Of a stretch of DNA of 17,314 nt, positions 1 through 8,400 are shown one piece after another; the first letter of the stretch is position 1; each line of letters starts with the position of its first letter. Under the pieces are notes generated by a model. That model was not told where the DNA came from and did no database searches. It saw only the letters and a list, made by a program, of their open reading frames with translations. A program made the translations under genes and the position numbers. This stretch comes from Tessaracoccus flavescens (lineage in GTDB: Bacteria; Actinomycetota; Actinomycetes; Propionibacteriales; Propionibacteriaceae). Location of the stretch: contig DYZF01000167.1 in assembly GCA_020741375.1 (NCBI GenBank), forward strand, positions 1 through 17,314, given 5' to 3'.

Positions 1-1
1 G

Positions 2-184
2 GCGAGCGGGCCGCTCGTCGGGTCGCAGCCGCCGTCGGCCCTGCTGCTCATGCGAGCCGACTCCTCCGATGCCATCGAAGCGTTGCTCGACGACGACCCC
101 TTCCACACGGCCGGGCTGATCGCCGAGCGTCGTGTGGACGAGTGGAACCCCGTGATCGGGATCTTCGCCGAGCAGGCCGGCTAG
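2..184 (+). CDS. YciI-like (YCII-related domain) protein, C-terminal part
   Basis: The reading frame is open from base 2 to a TAG at 182-184, giving 60 residues and continuing off the left edge. The visible part reads as a small alpha/beta domain. The end, DDPFHTAGLIAERRVDEWNP, followed by a short hydrophobic VIGIF strand, is the typical close of YCII-related proteins, where a 'DPF..AGL' stretch precedes the last strand. Family members are small dimeric proteins of about 90-100 residues. Most have no proven role, so no reaction is assigned. The conserved His/Asp of the family's putative active site would lie mostly in the missing part. It converges on the minus-strand peptidase gene with only six bases between the stop codons and no obvious terminator. 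The identification rests on the C-terminal pattern alone. Confidence 0.72.
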   Translation, partial: ASGPLVGSQPPSALLLMRADSSDAIEALLDDDPFHTAGLIAERRVDEWNPVIGIFAEQAG

Positions 185-190
185 CCGCGC

Positions 191-1261
191 CTAGTCAACG
201 TCCTCCGATGGCGACGTCCACGTGTTGCAGTTGCCCAAGTCCGTGGAGTGGAGCCCACGCAGGCCCCAGTAAGCCACCGAATCCTTCGACCCGTGGATGC
301 CGTCCTCGATGACGGCGCGCAGGAACGGCTCGAACGTGCCGTAGATCTCAGGGGTCATCGTGAAGGAATCGTCGTTGGCGATCATCGCGAAGCCACCGCA
401 GGTGGCCTGCAGTTCGGAGCGCCGGATGCCCTCGTTGCCCTGATTCAGCCGGTACTCGGCCTCGAACATGCCGCTGATCGCCTGCAGGTGATGGACGTAC
501 TCGTGCCCGGTCATGTCCTTGACGGCGAAATCGTGCCACGCGGAACCGTTCAGCGTTCCCTCGCCGATGTAGATCGCGCCGCCCCCGAAAGAGCAGTAGA
601 GCGCGGGCGCTGAGACGTGCCCGCATTGGGTGTCCACGCTGTCGCCGCTGTAGTAGTACACCGGGATCTCGTGGTCCGGAAGGCCCAGCTGGGTGAGGAC
701 CGGCCGCCAGGCGCGCTGGATGCACTCCAGTTGCCCCTCCCCCTGCTCTTCGAGATCCGTGATGGAGCGAGCTCGCTGCGGCGGCGGGCAGCCGGTGAGC
801 CCCGGAAGCTCCACCGTGTAGAGCGGCGACTGCTGCAGGGTGACCCAACTCGGATCCGACGACGTGGGCCCGGGCAACGCCGGCCACTGCACGTCGGGCA
901 AGCCGGAGCGCGAGTCGTCGCCGTCGGCGTTGTCGTCCGGTGCCTCGTCGGCCGGGTCGGCCGCCGAGGAGGCCGTCGACGACTCAGCGGTCCCTCCCGG
1001 GAGCTTGTCGAGCAGCCCCTCCCCCAGTCCGCGGGAGAAGGCGGCGAACAGGAACACTGCGGCTGCGGCCGCAAACAGGAGGAAGAGGAACTTCCCCAGG
1101 CCACCGGACTTCCGGGGTGGTGGAGGCGGCGGAGACCAGCGCGGCGGCATCCCGCCACCGGCCGGGTAGCGGTGGGCCGACGGCGGGCCCCACTGGGCCT
1201 GCGGCGGTGGCCACTGCTGAGGGGACGGCTGGCGGGGCCGCTGGAACGGATCGTGTGTCAC
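191..1261 (-). CDS. Membrane-anchored neutral zinc metallopeptidase (YpfJ-like), paralogue 1
   Basis: This is probably an extracytoplasmic zinc peptidase; its substrate is unknown. Residues 1-53 are cytoplasmic and rich in Pro/Gln (WPPPQ, SPPPPPP). One membrane helix follows (about 57-76), then an acidic Ser/Asp linker (about 90-122) and the catalytic domain. The domain carries HEYVH (about 253-257), the HEXXH zinc motif, and a downstream RRSELQATC whose Glu is the likely third ligand. This matches the neutral zinc metallopeptidase family of E. coli YpfJ, where the second motif is usually ELQADC; here Asp is replaced by Thr. Six cysteines in the outer domain match those of the next gene. I prefer the GTG at 1261 (protein starts (M)THDPFQ, like the paralogue's GTG-ACC start). 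A TTG at 1270 would add three residues and overlap the upstream gene. It sits directly after its paralogue and is probably co-transcribed with it. Confidence 0.82.
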   Translation of the reverse strand: MTHDPFQRPRQPSPQQWPPPQAQWGPPSAHRYPAGGGMPPRWSPPPPPPRKSGGLGKFLFLLFAAAAAVFLFAAFSRGLGEGLLDKLPGGTAESSTASSAADPADEAPDDNADGDDSRSGLPDVQWPALPGPTSSDPSWVTLQQSPLYTVELPGLTGCPPPQRARSITDLEEQGEGQLECIQRAWRPVLTQLGLPDHEIPVYYYSGDSVDTQCGHVSAPALYCSFGGGAIYIGEGTLNGSAWHDFAVKDMTGHEYVHHLQAISGMFEAEYRLNQGNEGIRRSELQATCGGFAMIANDDSFTMTPEIYGTFEPFLRAVIEDGIHGSKDSVAYWGLRGLHSTDLGNCNTWTSPSEDVD

Positions 1262-1262
1262 G

Positions 1263-2180
1263 TCAGGCAACCCGTTCCGGCTCCACGACCCACGTGTTGC
1301 AATCGCCGAGCGTGGCCGCGTACAGACCGCGCATGCCCCAGTAGATCAGGGAGGCCCGGTTGCCGTGGATCCGGTCCTCGCGCATGGAAGCCAGCCTGTC
1401 CTCCCACGAGCGGTAATCGCGCTCGTTGAACGTGAAGCTGCGGTTGTGCATGGTCAACATGCCGGACCAGCACACTGCCTGCAGCTCGGCCCGACGGTCT
1501 GCCTCCCGGCCGCCGACGGCCATCTTGGCCGTGGTGATCCCGGCCAGCGACTGGAGGTGATGCCCGTACTCGTGATTCACCATCTCGTTGATCGACAGAT
1601 CCCACGCCTTGGCCATCTCGAAGTGCTCGCCGCCGAAGTGGACGGTGCCGTCGCCGTCGGCGCAGTAGAAAGCCGGAGCGTCCAGATAGCCGCAGACGCT
1701 GTCGTCGCCGGGCCCGGTGAAGAACTCCACCGCGGGCTCCGCCGTCGGCCAGCCCAGTCGCTCGAACTCCGGGATAAACGCGCGGTGCAGGCAGGACCAT
1801 TGCGCCTGCACGTCTGAGCGCCATTGCTTCTCGCTGGTGATCGGCGTGGGGTGCGGGCACGACGCGAGCCGAACGGAGACCAGCGCGTTGAGCGGTGTGT
1901 CTTGAGCGGCCGCCAGGGGCGAGGTGGGGTTCGGTGCCGGCAACACCTCCCATTCGCGCTCGGGCAGCGCCCACGCCTGCGTCGCCGGGGCCGGCTGTGG
2001 CGGCGGAGCAGCGCTCGACGGCGTCACGCGCGGCTGGGCGATGGGGTCATCTGGCTGCACCAGATTGACGCCGATGACGACCAGAGCGGCCACGACGACA
2101 AGCGCCGTCGCAGCGATCCCGAGGCGCGTGACGACCGACGGCCTCGGCTCGGGGGGCGCAGACTGCCAGTGCTCGGTCAC
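1263..2180 (-). CDS. Membrane-anchored neutral zinc metallopeptidase (YpfJ-like), paralogue 2
   Basis: This 305-residue protein has a short cytoplasmic N-terminus, one membrane helix at about 20-41 and a Pro/Ala-rich linker at about 42-70. The outer metallopeptidase domain follows. HEYGH at 203-207 is the HEXXH zinc site, and RRAELQAVC (Glu232) is the likely third-ligand segment. Cysteines 108, 130, 163, 173, 237 and 294 have nearly the same spacing as in the following gene (22, 33, 10, 64, 57 residues here). Both also share an 'IHG...YWG.RGL...LG.CNTW' ending, so they are tandem paralogues. The GTG start is supported by a strong AAGGAG at 2186-2191, five bases upstream. The E. coli YpfJ-type family is the nearest relative I recognise. 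Catalytic activity is inferred from the motifs, and the substrate is unknown. Confidence 0.83.
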   Translation of the reverse strand: MTEHWQSAPPEPRPSVVTRLGIAATALVVVAALVVIGVNLVQPDDPIAQPRVTPSSAAPPPQPAPATQAWALPEREWEVLPAPNPTSPLAAAQDTPLNALVSVRLASCPHPTPITSEKQWRSDVQAQWSCLHRAFIPEFERLGWPTAEPAVEFFTGPGDDSVCGYLDAPAFYCADGDGTVHFGGEHFEMAKAWDLSINEMVNHEYGHHLQSLAGITTAKMAVGGREADRRAELQAVCWSGMLTMHNRSFTFNERDYRSWEDRLASMREDRIHGNRASLIYWGMRGLYAATLGDCNTWVVEPERVA

Positions 2181-2226
2181 CTCGTCTCCTTCTCGCCGGT
2201 TCGGGCCAGCCTACGCGGCCGGTGTG

Positions 2227-2589
2227 TCAGAAGATCAGCACCAACAACAGCAAGAGCATCGCAACCAGCGTCACACCCACGACGGCGGTGCCGATCACGT
2301 ACGGCATGAGGTTGCGGGATTCAGTGACTTGGCCGGCGGGCAGGGCGCGGTCCTGCTCGACGATCGCCGGCACGCTGGTGGCGGCCGCGGGCAGCTTCTC
2401 GATGACGGGCACGAGATCGCCCAGCGTGCGTGCCGCATACAGCGTGTCCATGTGCTCGGCGTACTCGTCGTGCGTGATCCGACCGTCCGCGAAGGCGGCG
2501 TTCAGCCGCTTGGTGATGGAATCGCGCTCAACCTCGTCAAGCGGGTCGCCGGAGCGTTGGATGTACTTCGATGAAGGTGGGAGCGCCAT
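2227..2589 (-). CDS. DUF1707-domain small membrane protein
   Basis: This 120-residue protein has a DUF1707 (SHOCT-like) domain at about 17-67. Its typical features are charged DxxxxRL..AFADGRIT, an EYxEHMDTLYAART helix and a closing DLVPVIEKLP. After a polar linker there is one strongly hydrophobic helix at about 96-120 that ends the protein, so it is a C-terminally anchored membrane protein. DUF1707 is widespread in Actinobacteria, usually at the N-terminus of small membrane proteins, and has no established reaction. It begins 19 bases after the map stop and ends 46 bases before the peptidase gene. No terminator is visible on either side, so it may be read through from map or be co-transcribed with the peptidases. 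Confidence 0.8.
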   Translation of the reverse strand: MALPPSSKYIQRSGDPLDEVERDSITKRLNAAFADGRITHDEYAEHMDTLYAARTLGDLVPVIEKLPAAATSVPAIVEQDRALPAGQVTESRNLMPYVIGTAVVGVTLVAMLLLLLVLIF

Positions 2590-2608
2590 GCGCCCATCTT
2601 AGGTGCGG

Positions 2609-3424
2609 TCAGTCCGCCAGCGGGCCGAAGCGGTCGCCGAGTCGTTCCGCGCCGCCGTCGAACTCGGTCAGGGCCCACAGGCCATGCTCCGTGATCGCGA
2701 TGGTGTTCTCCCAGTGCGAGCCCCTGGACCCGTCGCGGGACACCACGGTCCAGTCGTCGTCCAGCTCGGCGGTCTGGTGGTAGCCGCGGGTGAGCATGGG
2801 CTCGATCGCCAAGGCCATGCCGACGCTGAGCTTCGGCGTGGGGCGACGGCGGTGCCAGTTGGGCACGTCGGGGCTCATGTGCATTTCCGAGCCGATGCCG
2901 TGGCCGGTGAACTCGCGCAGAATGCCGTAGTTGACGCCGAGGCTCTTGGCGTAGGCCTCGATGGCCTTCGACACGTCACCCACGCGACCGCCGTCGCGCA
3001 TGGCCAGGGCGCCGGCCCACAGCGATTCGCGGGTGGCGTCGATGAGCGCGACGTCGGCCGGGTCTGGGCTGCCGACGATGATGGTGCGGGCCGCGTCGCC
3101 GTGCCAACCTTGGACGATGGCGCCGAAGTCGATGGAGATGAGATCGCCGTCCTCGAGCACCCGGTCACCGGGGATGCCGTGGACGAGCTCGTCGTTGACG
3201 GAGATGCACGCCACCGCCGGGAAGGGGGTGCCGTACTCGGCGCCGTAGCCGAGGAACGACGACGTGGCGCCGTGCTTGGCCAGGATCTCACGGCCGATCG
3301 CGTCGATCTCGGCGGTGGTGACGCCCACCGCGGCTGCGTCGCACATGGCTTCGAGCCCCTCGGCGACCACCAGGCCGGCCGTGCGCATGAGGCGCAGCTG
3401 GTCTGCGGTCTTAACCTCGATCAC
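2609..3424 (-). CDS. map: Type I methionine aminopeptidase
   Basis: This enzyme removes the initiator methionine from nascent proteins at the ribosome exit. It has 271 residues in the pita-bread fold. All five metal ligands can be placed: Asp99 (SIDFGA), Asp110 (WHGDAART), His175 (GHGIG), Glu208 (AIEPML) and Glu239 (HWENT). The substrate-site His82 lies in ELVHGIPG. The spacing matches E. coli MetAP. There is no N-terminal zinc-finger or SH3-binding extension, so it is the short (type Ia-like) form. Its GTG start shares four bases (GTGA, 3421-3424) with the adk stop, implying translational coupling. It ends the secY-adk-map group. infA, which often follows map in Actinobacteria, is not here. 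Confidence 0.97.
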   Translation of the reverse strand: MIEVKTADQLRLMRTAGLVVAEGLEAMCDAAAVGVTTAEIDAIGREILAKHGATSSFLGYGAEYGTPFPAVACISVNDELVHGIPGDRVLEDGDLISIDFGAIVQGWHGDAARTIIVGSPDPADVALIDATRESLWAGALAMRDGGRVGDVSKAIEAYAKSLGVNYGILREFTGHGIGSEMHMSPDVPNWHRRRPTPKLSVGMALAIEPMLTRGYHQTAELDDDWTVVSRDGSRGSHWENTIAITEHGLWALTEFDGGAERLGDRFGPLAD

Positions 3425-3999
3425 AGGGCGGCCGCGTGGGCGTCGACGGCGTCGAACATGCGCTGACGCACTTCGTCGACGGTGCCGGTGCCCTCGATCT
3501 CGACGAGGAGGCCCTTGGATTCGTAGTGGAAGATCAGCGGCGCCGTCTGGCCCGCGTACACCTCCATGCGGCGACGGATGGTGTCTTCGTTGTCATCCGC
3601 GCGGCCTTCCTTCTCGGCCCGCGCCAGAAGGCGCTGCACCAAGGAATCGGGCTCCACCATGAGCGAGACGACGGCGTCGAGCTTCTGGCCGCGCTCGCTG
3701 AGGTAGCGATCGAGGAAGTACACCTGATGCATGGTGCGGGGGAAACCGTCGAGCAGGAAGCCGCCGGCGCAATCGTCCTCGGCGAGGCGATCGGCGACGA
3801 TCTCTTCCGTGACCTCGTCGGGCACGTACTCCCCTGCGTCGATGATCTCCTTGACCTTGACGCCCAGCGGGGTCTGGTTCTTGATGTTGAACCGGAAGAT
3901 GTCGCCGGTGGAGATGGCCGGTACGCCGTAGCGTTCGGCAAGCGCGGTGGCCTGCGTTCCCTTACCGGCGCCAGGGGCGCCCATGATCAGAAGCCTCAC
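3421..3999 (-). CDS. adk: Adenylate kinase (short form)
   Basis: Adenylate kinase catalyses ATP + AMP = 2 ADP in the cytoplasm. The P-loop GAPGAGKGT is at residues 7-15, and the AMP-binding STGDIFR segment is at 30-36. DGFPRT is at 84-89, with Arg88 expected at the active site. An R-rich lid/core segment ([10 protein letters not shown]...TAPLI) lies near 139-155. At 192 residues it is the short bacterial form. The lid has no cysteines, so it does not bind structural zinc. Its GTG start overlaps the secY stop by four bases (GTGA, 3996-3999), and its own stop overlaps the map start in the same way. The three genes are therefore tightly coupled. The secY-adk-map order is a common one. Confidence 0.97.
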   Translation of the reverse strand: MRLLIMGAPGAGKGTQATALAERYGVPAISTGDIFRFNIKNQTPLGVKVKEIIDAGEYVPDEVTEEIVADRLAEDDCAGGFLLDGFPRTMHQVYFLDRYLSERGQKLDAVVSLMVEPDSLVQRLLARAEKEGRADDNEDTIRRRMEVYAGQTAPLIFHYESKGLLVEIEGTGTVDEVRQRMFDAVDAHAAAL

Positions 4000-5312
4000 T
4001 TGAGGAAGCCTTCGTAGTTGCGCTGCTGCAGCTGGCTCTCAATCTTCTTCACCGTGTCGAGACCGACGCCGACGATGATCAGGATCGACGTGCCGCCGAA
4101 CGGGAAGTTCTGCTGGGCACCCACCGCCATGAACGCGATGGTGGGGATCAGGGCGATGCTGGCCAGGTACAGCGAGCCGGGCGCGGTGAGGCGCGAGAGC
4201 ACGTAGGCGAGGTAACGCTCGGTGGGCTTGCCGGCGCGGATGCCGGGGATGAAGCCGCCGTACTTCTTCATGTTGTCCGAGACTTCTTCGGGGTTGAAGG
4301 TGATGGACACGTAGAAGTAGCAGAACGCGATGATGAGGACGAACTGCACGAGGTTGTACCAGAAGCTCGACAGCACGTTCTGGCCCGCGAAGTTCTGCTG
4401 GATCCACAGCGACACCGCGCCCTCGGGGCGGAACGTGGAGTACAGCACTGGCAGGTACAGGATCGACGAGGCGAAGATGACCGGGATGACGCCGGACTGG
4501 TTGACCTTCAGCGGGATGTAGGTGGTGGAACCGCCCACGAGGCGACGGCCGACCATGCGCTTGGCGTACTGCACCGGGATGCGACGCTGGCCCTGCTCCA
4601 CCCAGATGATGCCGAGCATCACGAGCAGGCCGAGGCCGAGAACGAGGAAGAAGAGGAACCAGCCGGTGACGCCGGGGTTCTGCTCCTTGATGGACCACAG
4701 GCCCTGGGGGAAGCTGGCGGCGATCTGCGTGAAGATCAGGATGGACATGCCGTTGCCGATGCCGCGCTCGGTGATGAGCTCACCCATCCACATGATGAGG
4801 CCGGTGCCCGCCACCATGGTGAACACCATCGTCACCAGCGGAAGCAGCTCGTCGCTGTAGAGGATGCCGTCACAGCCGGGGAACAGCTGGCCGGTGCGCG
4901 CGAGCGTGACGAACGCCGTCGCGTTGAGGATGGCCAGCACCACGGTGAGGTAACGGGTGTACTCGGTGATCTTGGCGGTGCCGGAGGCGCCCTCCTTCTT
5001 GAGGGCCTCCAGCTTGGGGATGACGACCGTCAGCAGCTGCATGATGATCGACGATGTGATGTAGGGCATGATGCCGAGCGCAAACACCGTCAGGCTCAGC
5101 AAGGCGCCGCCCGAGAACAGGTTGATCATGCTGTAGAGGCCAGCCCCGTCACCCTGGGACGCCATCGCGATGCACTCGTCAATCCGCACCACGTTGACGT
5201 TCGGCGACGGGACCGTGGACCCGAGGCGGAAGACAACGATGATGCCAAGCGTGAAGAGGATCTTCTTGCGAAGATCAGGCGTCTTCAGCGCGTTAGCCAT
5301 GGCGGAGATCAT
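3996..5312 (-). CDS. secY: Sec translocon channel subunit SecY
   Basis: SecY is the protein-conducting channel in the cytoplasmic membrane that works with SecE, SecG and SecA. The protein has 438 residues, the family's usual length, and ten hydrophobic segments. Signature regions are visible: the plug/TM2 stretch around 64-94 (including [16 protein letters not shown]), [14 protein letters not shown] (177-190) and the C5-region loop [16 protein letters not shown] (353-368). The ATG at 5312 is preferred over the ATG at 5300. It gives the actinobacterial-type N-terminus [18 protein letters not shown], and a GGAAG lies nine bases upstream at 5322-5326. It is separated from rplO by 191 bases containing a perfect hairpin and a possible promoter, so it may be transcribed partly apart from the ribosomal genes. 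Confidence 0.98.
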   Translation of the reverse strand: MISAMANALKTPDLRKKILFTLGIIVVFRLGSTVPSPNVNVVRIDECIAMASQGDGAGLYSMINLFSGGALLSLTVFALGIMPYITSSIIMQLLTVVIPKLEALKKEGASGTAKITEYTRYLTVVLAILNATAFVTLARTGQLFPGCDGILYSDELLPLVTMVFTMVAGTGLIMWMGELITERGIGNGMSILIFTQIAASFPQGLWSIKEQNPGVTGWFLFFLVLGLGLLVMLGIIWVEQGQRRIPVQYAKRMVGRRLVGGSTTYIPLKVNQSGVIPVIFASSILYLPVLYSTFRPEGAVSLWIQQNFAGQNVLSSFWYNLVQFVLIIAFCYFYVSITFNPEEVSDNMKKYGGFIPGIRAGKPTERYLAYVLSRLTAPGSLYLASIALIPTIAFMAVGAQQNFPFGGTSILIIVGVGLDTVKKIESQLQQRNYEGFLK

Positions 5313-5371
5313 CCGACCCTACTTCCAATTAGACACAAATGAACCGGGCGCGAGCGCACGGTAACCAGAGC

Positions 5372-5399
5372 AGCCTACCAAGGCTCAGCGAAGCGCCAA
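5372..5399 (-). promoter_or_regulatory. Candidate promoter for secY-adk-map
   Basis: Read on the minus strand, TTGGCG (5394-5399) and TAGGCT (5372-5377) are separated by 16 bases. Together they resemble a housekeeping actinobacterial -35/-10 pair. Transcription would start near 5365, leaving a leader of about 50 bases that includes the GGAAG ribosome site of secY. A run of six T lies just at the upstream edge (A-run at 5398-5403 on the plus strand). The same TAGGCT hexamer occurs in the candidate rplN promoter. The -10 match to TATAAT is modest, so this remains a prediction. Confidence 0.4.
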
Positions 5400-5445
5400 A
5401 AAACGCGCCGCTGATTCCCCGATCTGCGACGGCGTGAGCGCAGAC

Positions 5446-5486
5446 ACCGACGGGGTGAGTGGCGTTGAGCCACTCACCCCGTCGGT
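5446..5486 (-). terminator. Perfect 18-bp hairpin after rplO
   Basis: Arms 5446-5463 and 5469-5486 are exact reverse complements (core CGACGGGGTGAGTGG) around a five-base loop, GTTGA on the plus strand. The hairpin starts 17 bases past the rplO stop. Its strength and place between rplO and secY point to a transcription terminator or a processing/stabilising hairpin for the ribosomal-protein mRNA. No U-run follows directly on the minus strand, so it is not a textbook intrinsic terminator. The six-T run about 43 bases further on is too far away to count. Confidence 0.6.
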
Positions 5487-5503
5487 TCAGTTATGCGAAC
5501 TCG

Positions 5504-5944
5504 TCAGAGCTCTTCAGCGGAACCGCCGGCCGCTTCCAGCTTGCTCTTCGCAGAGCCGGAGAAGGCGTGGGCGGACACGTTGAGGGCAACCGAGACCTCG
5601 CCGGTGCCGAGCACCTTGACGAGGCTGCCGGAGCGAACCGCGCCGGCGTCAACCAGATCCTCGACGCTCACAGTGCCGCCCTTGGGGAACAGCTCGGCGA
5701 GACGACCGACGTTGACAACCTGGTACTCGACCCGGAACGGGTTCTTGAAGCCCTTGAGCTTCGGCAGGCGCATGTGGATGGGCATCTGCCCACCCTCGAA
5801 GTTCTGAGGAACGTTCTTACGAGCGCCGGTGCCCTTGGTGCCGCGACCAGCGGTCTTACCCTTGGAGCCCTCACCACGGCCAACACGGGTCTTAGCCGTC
5901 TTGGCGCCAGGAGCGGGACGCAGGTGATGCAGCTTCAGCGTCAT
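5504..5944 (-). CDS. rplO: 50S ribosomal protein L15
   Basis: L15 is a late-assembly protein of the large subunit that binds 23S rRNA. The protein has 146 residues. Its N-terminus [15 protein letters not shown], the basic glycine-rich segment that follows ([20 protein letters not shown], about 20-39) and [20 protein letters not shown] are characteristic, and the C-terminal globular domain covers about 70-140. The ATG at 5944 is chosen because GAGGTG at 5950-5955 lies five bases upstream. A GTG directly in front (5947) would add one residue but leave the ribosome site too close. The ATG shares one base with the rpmD stop (TGATG). L15 closes the ribosomal part of the operon, before the hairpin and secY. 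Confidence 0.97.
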   Translation of the reverse strand: MTLKLHHLRPAPGAKTAKTRVGRGEGSKGKTAGRGTKGTGARKNVPQNFEGGQMPIHMRLPKLKGFKNPFRVEYQVVNVGRLAELFPKGGTVSVEDLVDAGAVRSGSLVKVLGTGEVSVALNVSAHAFSGSAKSKLEAAGGSAEEL

Positions 5945-6126
5945 CACTTCACCTCTTCCACGGTAACGAGGTGGGCAACGGTGCGAATCATGCCGAGGAC
6001 TTCGGGACGGTCCTCGCGGACCACCGAATCGCCAACACGCTTCAGGCCGAGCGTACGCAGCGTGTCACGCTGGTACTGCTTGCCGCCCACCCCAGACTTT
6101 GCCTGGGTGATCTTCAGCTCAGCCAT
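5944..6126 (-). CDS. rpmD: 50S ribosomal protein L30
   Basis: L30 is a small protein of the large subunit. It has 60 residues: [20 protein letters not shown], then [20 protein letters not shown] and a C-terminal strand ending VTVEEVK. This single ferredoxin-like domain is the standard bacterial L30, with a normal length of about 60. The frame is open further upstream inside rpsE, but the ATG at 6126 is the true start. It overlaps the rpsE stop by one base (TGATG) and gives the family N-terminus. Both ends of the gene overlap their neighbours by one base, so it is expected to be translated by re-initiation after rpsE. Confidence 0.96.
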   Translation of the reverse strand: MAELKITQAKSGVGGKQYQRDTLRTLGLKRVGDSVVREDRPEVLGMIRTVAHLVTVEEVK

Positions 6127-6743
6127 CAGTGAGCCACCTCTTCCTTGGCTTCCTTCTGAGCGCGGAGGATGGCCGCCGGGGCGACGTCCTCCACAGGCAG
6201 GCCGCGACGCTTCGCGACAGCCTGGGGCTCTTCGAGCTGCTTCAGGGCATCGACGGTGGCGTGCACCACGTTGATGGCGTTCGGCGAGCCGAGCGACTTG
6301 GCGAGCACGTCGTGCACGCCGGCGCACTCGAGAACGGCGCGAGCCGAGCCACCGGCGATGACGCCGGTACCAGCCGATGCCGGGCGCAGGAGCACCACGC
6401 CGGCAGCCTTTTCGCCCTGAACGGGGTGCGGGATGGTGCGCTGGATCAGCGGAACGCGGAAGAAGTGCTTCTTGGCCTCTTCAACGCCCTTGGCGATGGC
6501 GGCCGGCACCTCCTTCGCCTTGCCGTAGCCAACGCCGACCATGCCCTCGCCGTCGCCGACGACGACCAGTGCGGTGAAGCTGAAGCGACGACCACCCTGG
6601 ACGACCTTGGCGACGCGGTTGATGGTCACCACGCGCTCGAGGTACTTGCTTTCTTCCTTAGCGGGAGCCTGGCCACGACGATCGTCACGGCCACGACGCT
6701 CACCGTTAGCGCCGCCGCGGCCGCGCTGCTGGGTTTCACTCAT
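6126..6743 (-). CDS. rpsE: 30S ribosomal protein S5
   Basis: S5 acts in decoding fidelity and at the mRNA entry of the small subunit. The protein has 205 residues. A low-complexity Gly/Arg tail (about 1-30) typical of actinobacterial S5 comes first. The N-terminal double-stranded-RNA-binding fold follows (about 34-97, with the signature [20 protein letters not shown] and [13 protein letters not shown]). The C-terminal domain (about 113-185) carries [12 protein letters not shown] and [14 protein letters not shown]. The ATG at 6743 follows a purine-rich GGAAAGG element. Its stop overlaps the rpmD start by one base. Confidence 0.97.
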   Translation of the reverse strand: MSETQQRGRGGANGERRGRDDRRGQAPAKEESKYLERVVTINRVAKVVQGGRRFSFTALVVVGDGEGMVGVGYGKAKEVPAAIAKGVEEAKKHFFRVPLIQRTIPHPVQGEKAAGVVLLRPASAGTGVIAGGSARAVLECAGVHDVLAKSLGSPNAINVVHATVDALKQLEEPQAVAKRRGLPVEDVAPAAILRAQKEAKEEVAH

Positions 6744-6767
6744 CGTGATAAACCTTTCCTTTCGTCG

Positions 6768-7151
6768 TTAGAAGCCGAGACCGGCCTCACGGGCGGCGTC
6801 GGCCAGAGCCGCGATACGCCCGTGATACTTGTTGCCTGCACGGTCGAAGACGACATTCTCGATGCCGGCCGCCTTGGCGCGCTCTGCAATGAGAGTGCCC
6901 ACCTGGCGAGCCTTGGCGGACTTGTCGCCGTCGGCGCCACGCAGATCGGCTTCCATGGTGGAAGCCGACACCAGCGTCTTGCCGGCGCGGTCGTCGATCA
7001 CCTGAACGAACAGGTGACGAGCGGAGCGGGTCACGACCAGACGAGGACGAGCCTCGGAGCCGCTGATCCGCTTGCGTGCACGGAGCTGGCGACGAGCGCG
7101 AGAAGCGGTCTTCGGAGCCAGCGACTTGCGGGTGCTGAGCGAGATGGCCAT
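6768..7151 (-). CDS. rplR: 50S ribosomal protein L18
   Basis: L18 binds 5S rRNA together with L5 and places it in the central protuberance. The protein has 127 residues. The basic N-terminus ([10 protein letters not shown]...[14 protein letters not shown]) is the RNA-binding tail. The core includes [20 protein letters not shown] (36-55), and the ending [30 protein letters not shown] is the family signature. The ATG at 7151 shares one base with the rplF stop (TAATG), so translation is probably coupled. Confidence 0.97.
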   Translation of the reverse strand: MAISLSTRKSLAPKTASRARRQLRARKRISGSEARPRLVVTRSARHLFVQVIDDRAGKTLVSASTMEADLRGADGDKSAKARQVGTLIAERAKAAGIENVVFDRAGNKYHGRIAALADAAREAGLGF

Positions 7152-7693
7152 TACTTACCAGCCTTTCCAGCCTTGCGGCGGACCTGCTCGCCCGCGTAGC
7201 GGACACCCTTGCCCTTGTAGGGCTCGGGCTTACGGAGCTTGCGGATGTTGGCCGCGGTCTCTCCGACGAGCTGCTTGTCGATGCCCGACACCGTGAACTT
7301 GGTGGGGGTCTCGACGGTGAACGTGATGCCTTCAGGGGCGTCGATCACGACGGGGTGCGAGAAGCCGAGAGCGAACTCCAGCTGCTGCGGGCCCTTCGAG
7401 ATGACGCGGTAACCGACGCCGACGATCTCGAGCTTCTTCTCGTAGCCCTCGGTCACACCGGTGATCATGTTGTTGACCAGGGTGCGGGTGAGGCCGTGGA
7501 GCGAACGGCTTTCGCGCTCGTCGTTGGGACGGCTAACTTCGATCTGGCCATCGTCGTTCTTCGCGATGGTCAGGGGCTCGGCCACAGTCAGCGAGAGGGA
7601 ACCCTTGGGGCCCTTCACGTCGACCTGACGGCCGTCGAGCTTGACGTCGACACCGGAAGGGATGGCGATGGGGAGCCTGCCAATACGTGACAT
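7151..7693 (-). CDS. rplF: 50S ribosomal protein L6
   Basis: L6 lies near the factor-binding region of the large subunit, by the sarcin-ricin loop and the stalk base. It has 180 residues in two similar L6 folds. The N-terminus [17 protein letters not shown] and the C-terminal signature [11 protein letters not shown] (156-166) are both clear. A basic tail rich in Lys/Arg ends the protein. The ATG at 7693 follows AAGGAGA with good spacing. Its stop overlaps the rplR start by one base. Confidence 0.97.
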   Translation of the reverse strand: MSRIGRLPIAIPSGVDVKLDGRQVDVKGPKGSLSLTVAEPLTIAKNDDGQIEVSRPNDERESRSLHGLTRTLVNNMITGVTEGYEKKLEIVGVGYRVISKGPQQLEFALGFSHPVVIDAPEGITFTVETPTKFTVSGIDKQLVGETAANIRKLRKPEPYKGKGVRYAGEQVRRKAGKAGK

Positions 7694-7719
7694 TTCTGTT
7701 TCTCCTTACCTTCGCCCGG

Positions 7720-8124
7720 TCACCAGACGTAGGCGAGAACTTCGCCGCCCACGGACTTGGACTTGGCTGCCTTGTCGGTCAGCAGACCCTGCGAGGTCGA
7801 GATGATGGCGATACCAAGACCGCCCAGCACCTTCGGAAGCTCGGTGGCCTTGGCGTAAACGCGCAGACCGGGCTTGCTGATGCGACGAAGGCCCACGATC
7901 GAACGCTCGCGGGAATCGCCGTACTTGAGGGTGACCTTGAGCACCTTGCCGACCTGGCCTTCAACCTCGGTCAGCTCGAAGTCCGAGATGTAACCCTCGG
8001 CCTTCAGGATCTCAGCGATACCCACCTTGATCTTCGACGACGGCATGGACGTCGAATCCTGGTACGCCTGGTTGGCGTTACGCAGACGCGTCAGCATGTC
8101 TGCGATCGGATCAGTCATCGTCAT
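7720..8124 (-). CDS. rpsH: 30S ribosomal protein S8
   Basis: S8 binds 16S rRNA helix 21 and is the classical translational repressor of the spc operon in E. coli. The protein has 134 residues. [18 protein letters not shown] at the start and the C-terminal stretch [16 protein letters not shown]...GGEVLAYVW (about 103-134) are diagnostic. The ATG at 8124 gives the MTMTDP N-terminus; a second ATG two codons on is possible. Whether S8 represses this operon as in E. coli cannot be told here. I did not find an obvious copy of the S8 rRNA-binding helix at the rplE start. Confidence 0.97.
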   Translation of the reverse strand: MTMTDPIADMLTRLRNANQAYQDSTSMPSSKIKVGIAEILKAEGYISDFELTEVEGQVGKVLKVTLKYGDSRERSIVGLRRISKPGLRVYAKATELPKVLGGLGIAIISTSQGLLTDKAAKSKSVGGEVLAYVW

Positions 8125-8203
8125 GACTTATTTGCCTCTTTTCTCGCGCTGGTTTCCCGTGCAGGGACCTTGCGCAACGTGATGATTTCTTATGCGGTGG
8201 GGG

Positions 8204-8389
8204 TCACCAGGACGACTTGGTCACACCGGGCAGTTCGCCGGCGTGGGCCAGATCGCGCAGGCAGATGCGGCAGAGGCCGAACTTGCGGTAGACCGAGTGG
8301 GGTCGGCCGCAACGCTGGCAGCGCGTGTACGCACGCACGCCGAACTTCGGCTTACGGGACTGCTTGACCTTGAGTGCTGTCTTAGCCAT
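8204..8389 (-). CDS. rpsN: 30S ribosomal protein S14, zinc-binding type (type Z)
   Basis: S14 sits in the head of the small subunit. This is the short 61-residue form (sometimes named rpsZ). Two CxxC pairs (C24/C27 and C40/C43) form a zinc ribbon, followed by the typical [20 protein letters not shown] ending. Actinobacteria often carry a second, zinc-free paralogue that is induced by zinc starvation; none is present in this window. The gene starts 11 bases after the rplE stop. A 79-base gap separates it from rpsH, the longest gap inside the ribosomal part. Confidence 0.97.
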   Translation of the reverse strand: MAKTALKVKQSRKPKFGVRAYTRCQRCGRPHSVYRKFGLCRICLRDLAHAGELPGVTKSSW

Positions 8390-8400
8390 TACCGATCAGC

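Noticed and set aside
2208..2213. TAGGCT as a promoter -10 for the peptidase genes
   Set aside because: No acceptable -35 lies 16-18 bases upstream, so the hexamer alone is not enough.
5328..5333. TCTAAT on the minus strand as a secY -10 box
   Set aside because: A start from it would fall inside or after the secY ribosome binding site, and there is no matching -35.
6127..6327. In-frame upstream extension of rpmD into rpsE
   Set aside because: L30 is normally about 60 residues and starts MAELKIT at 6126; the extension is rpsE read in another frame.
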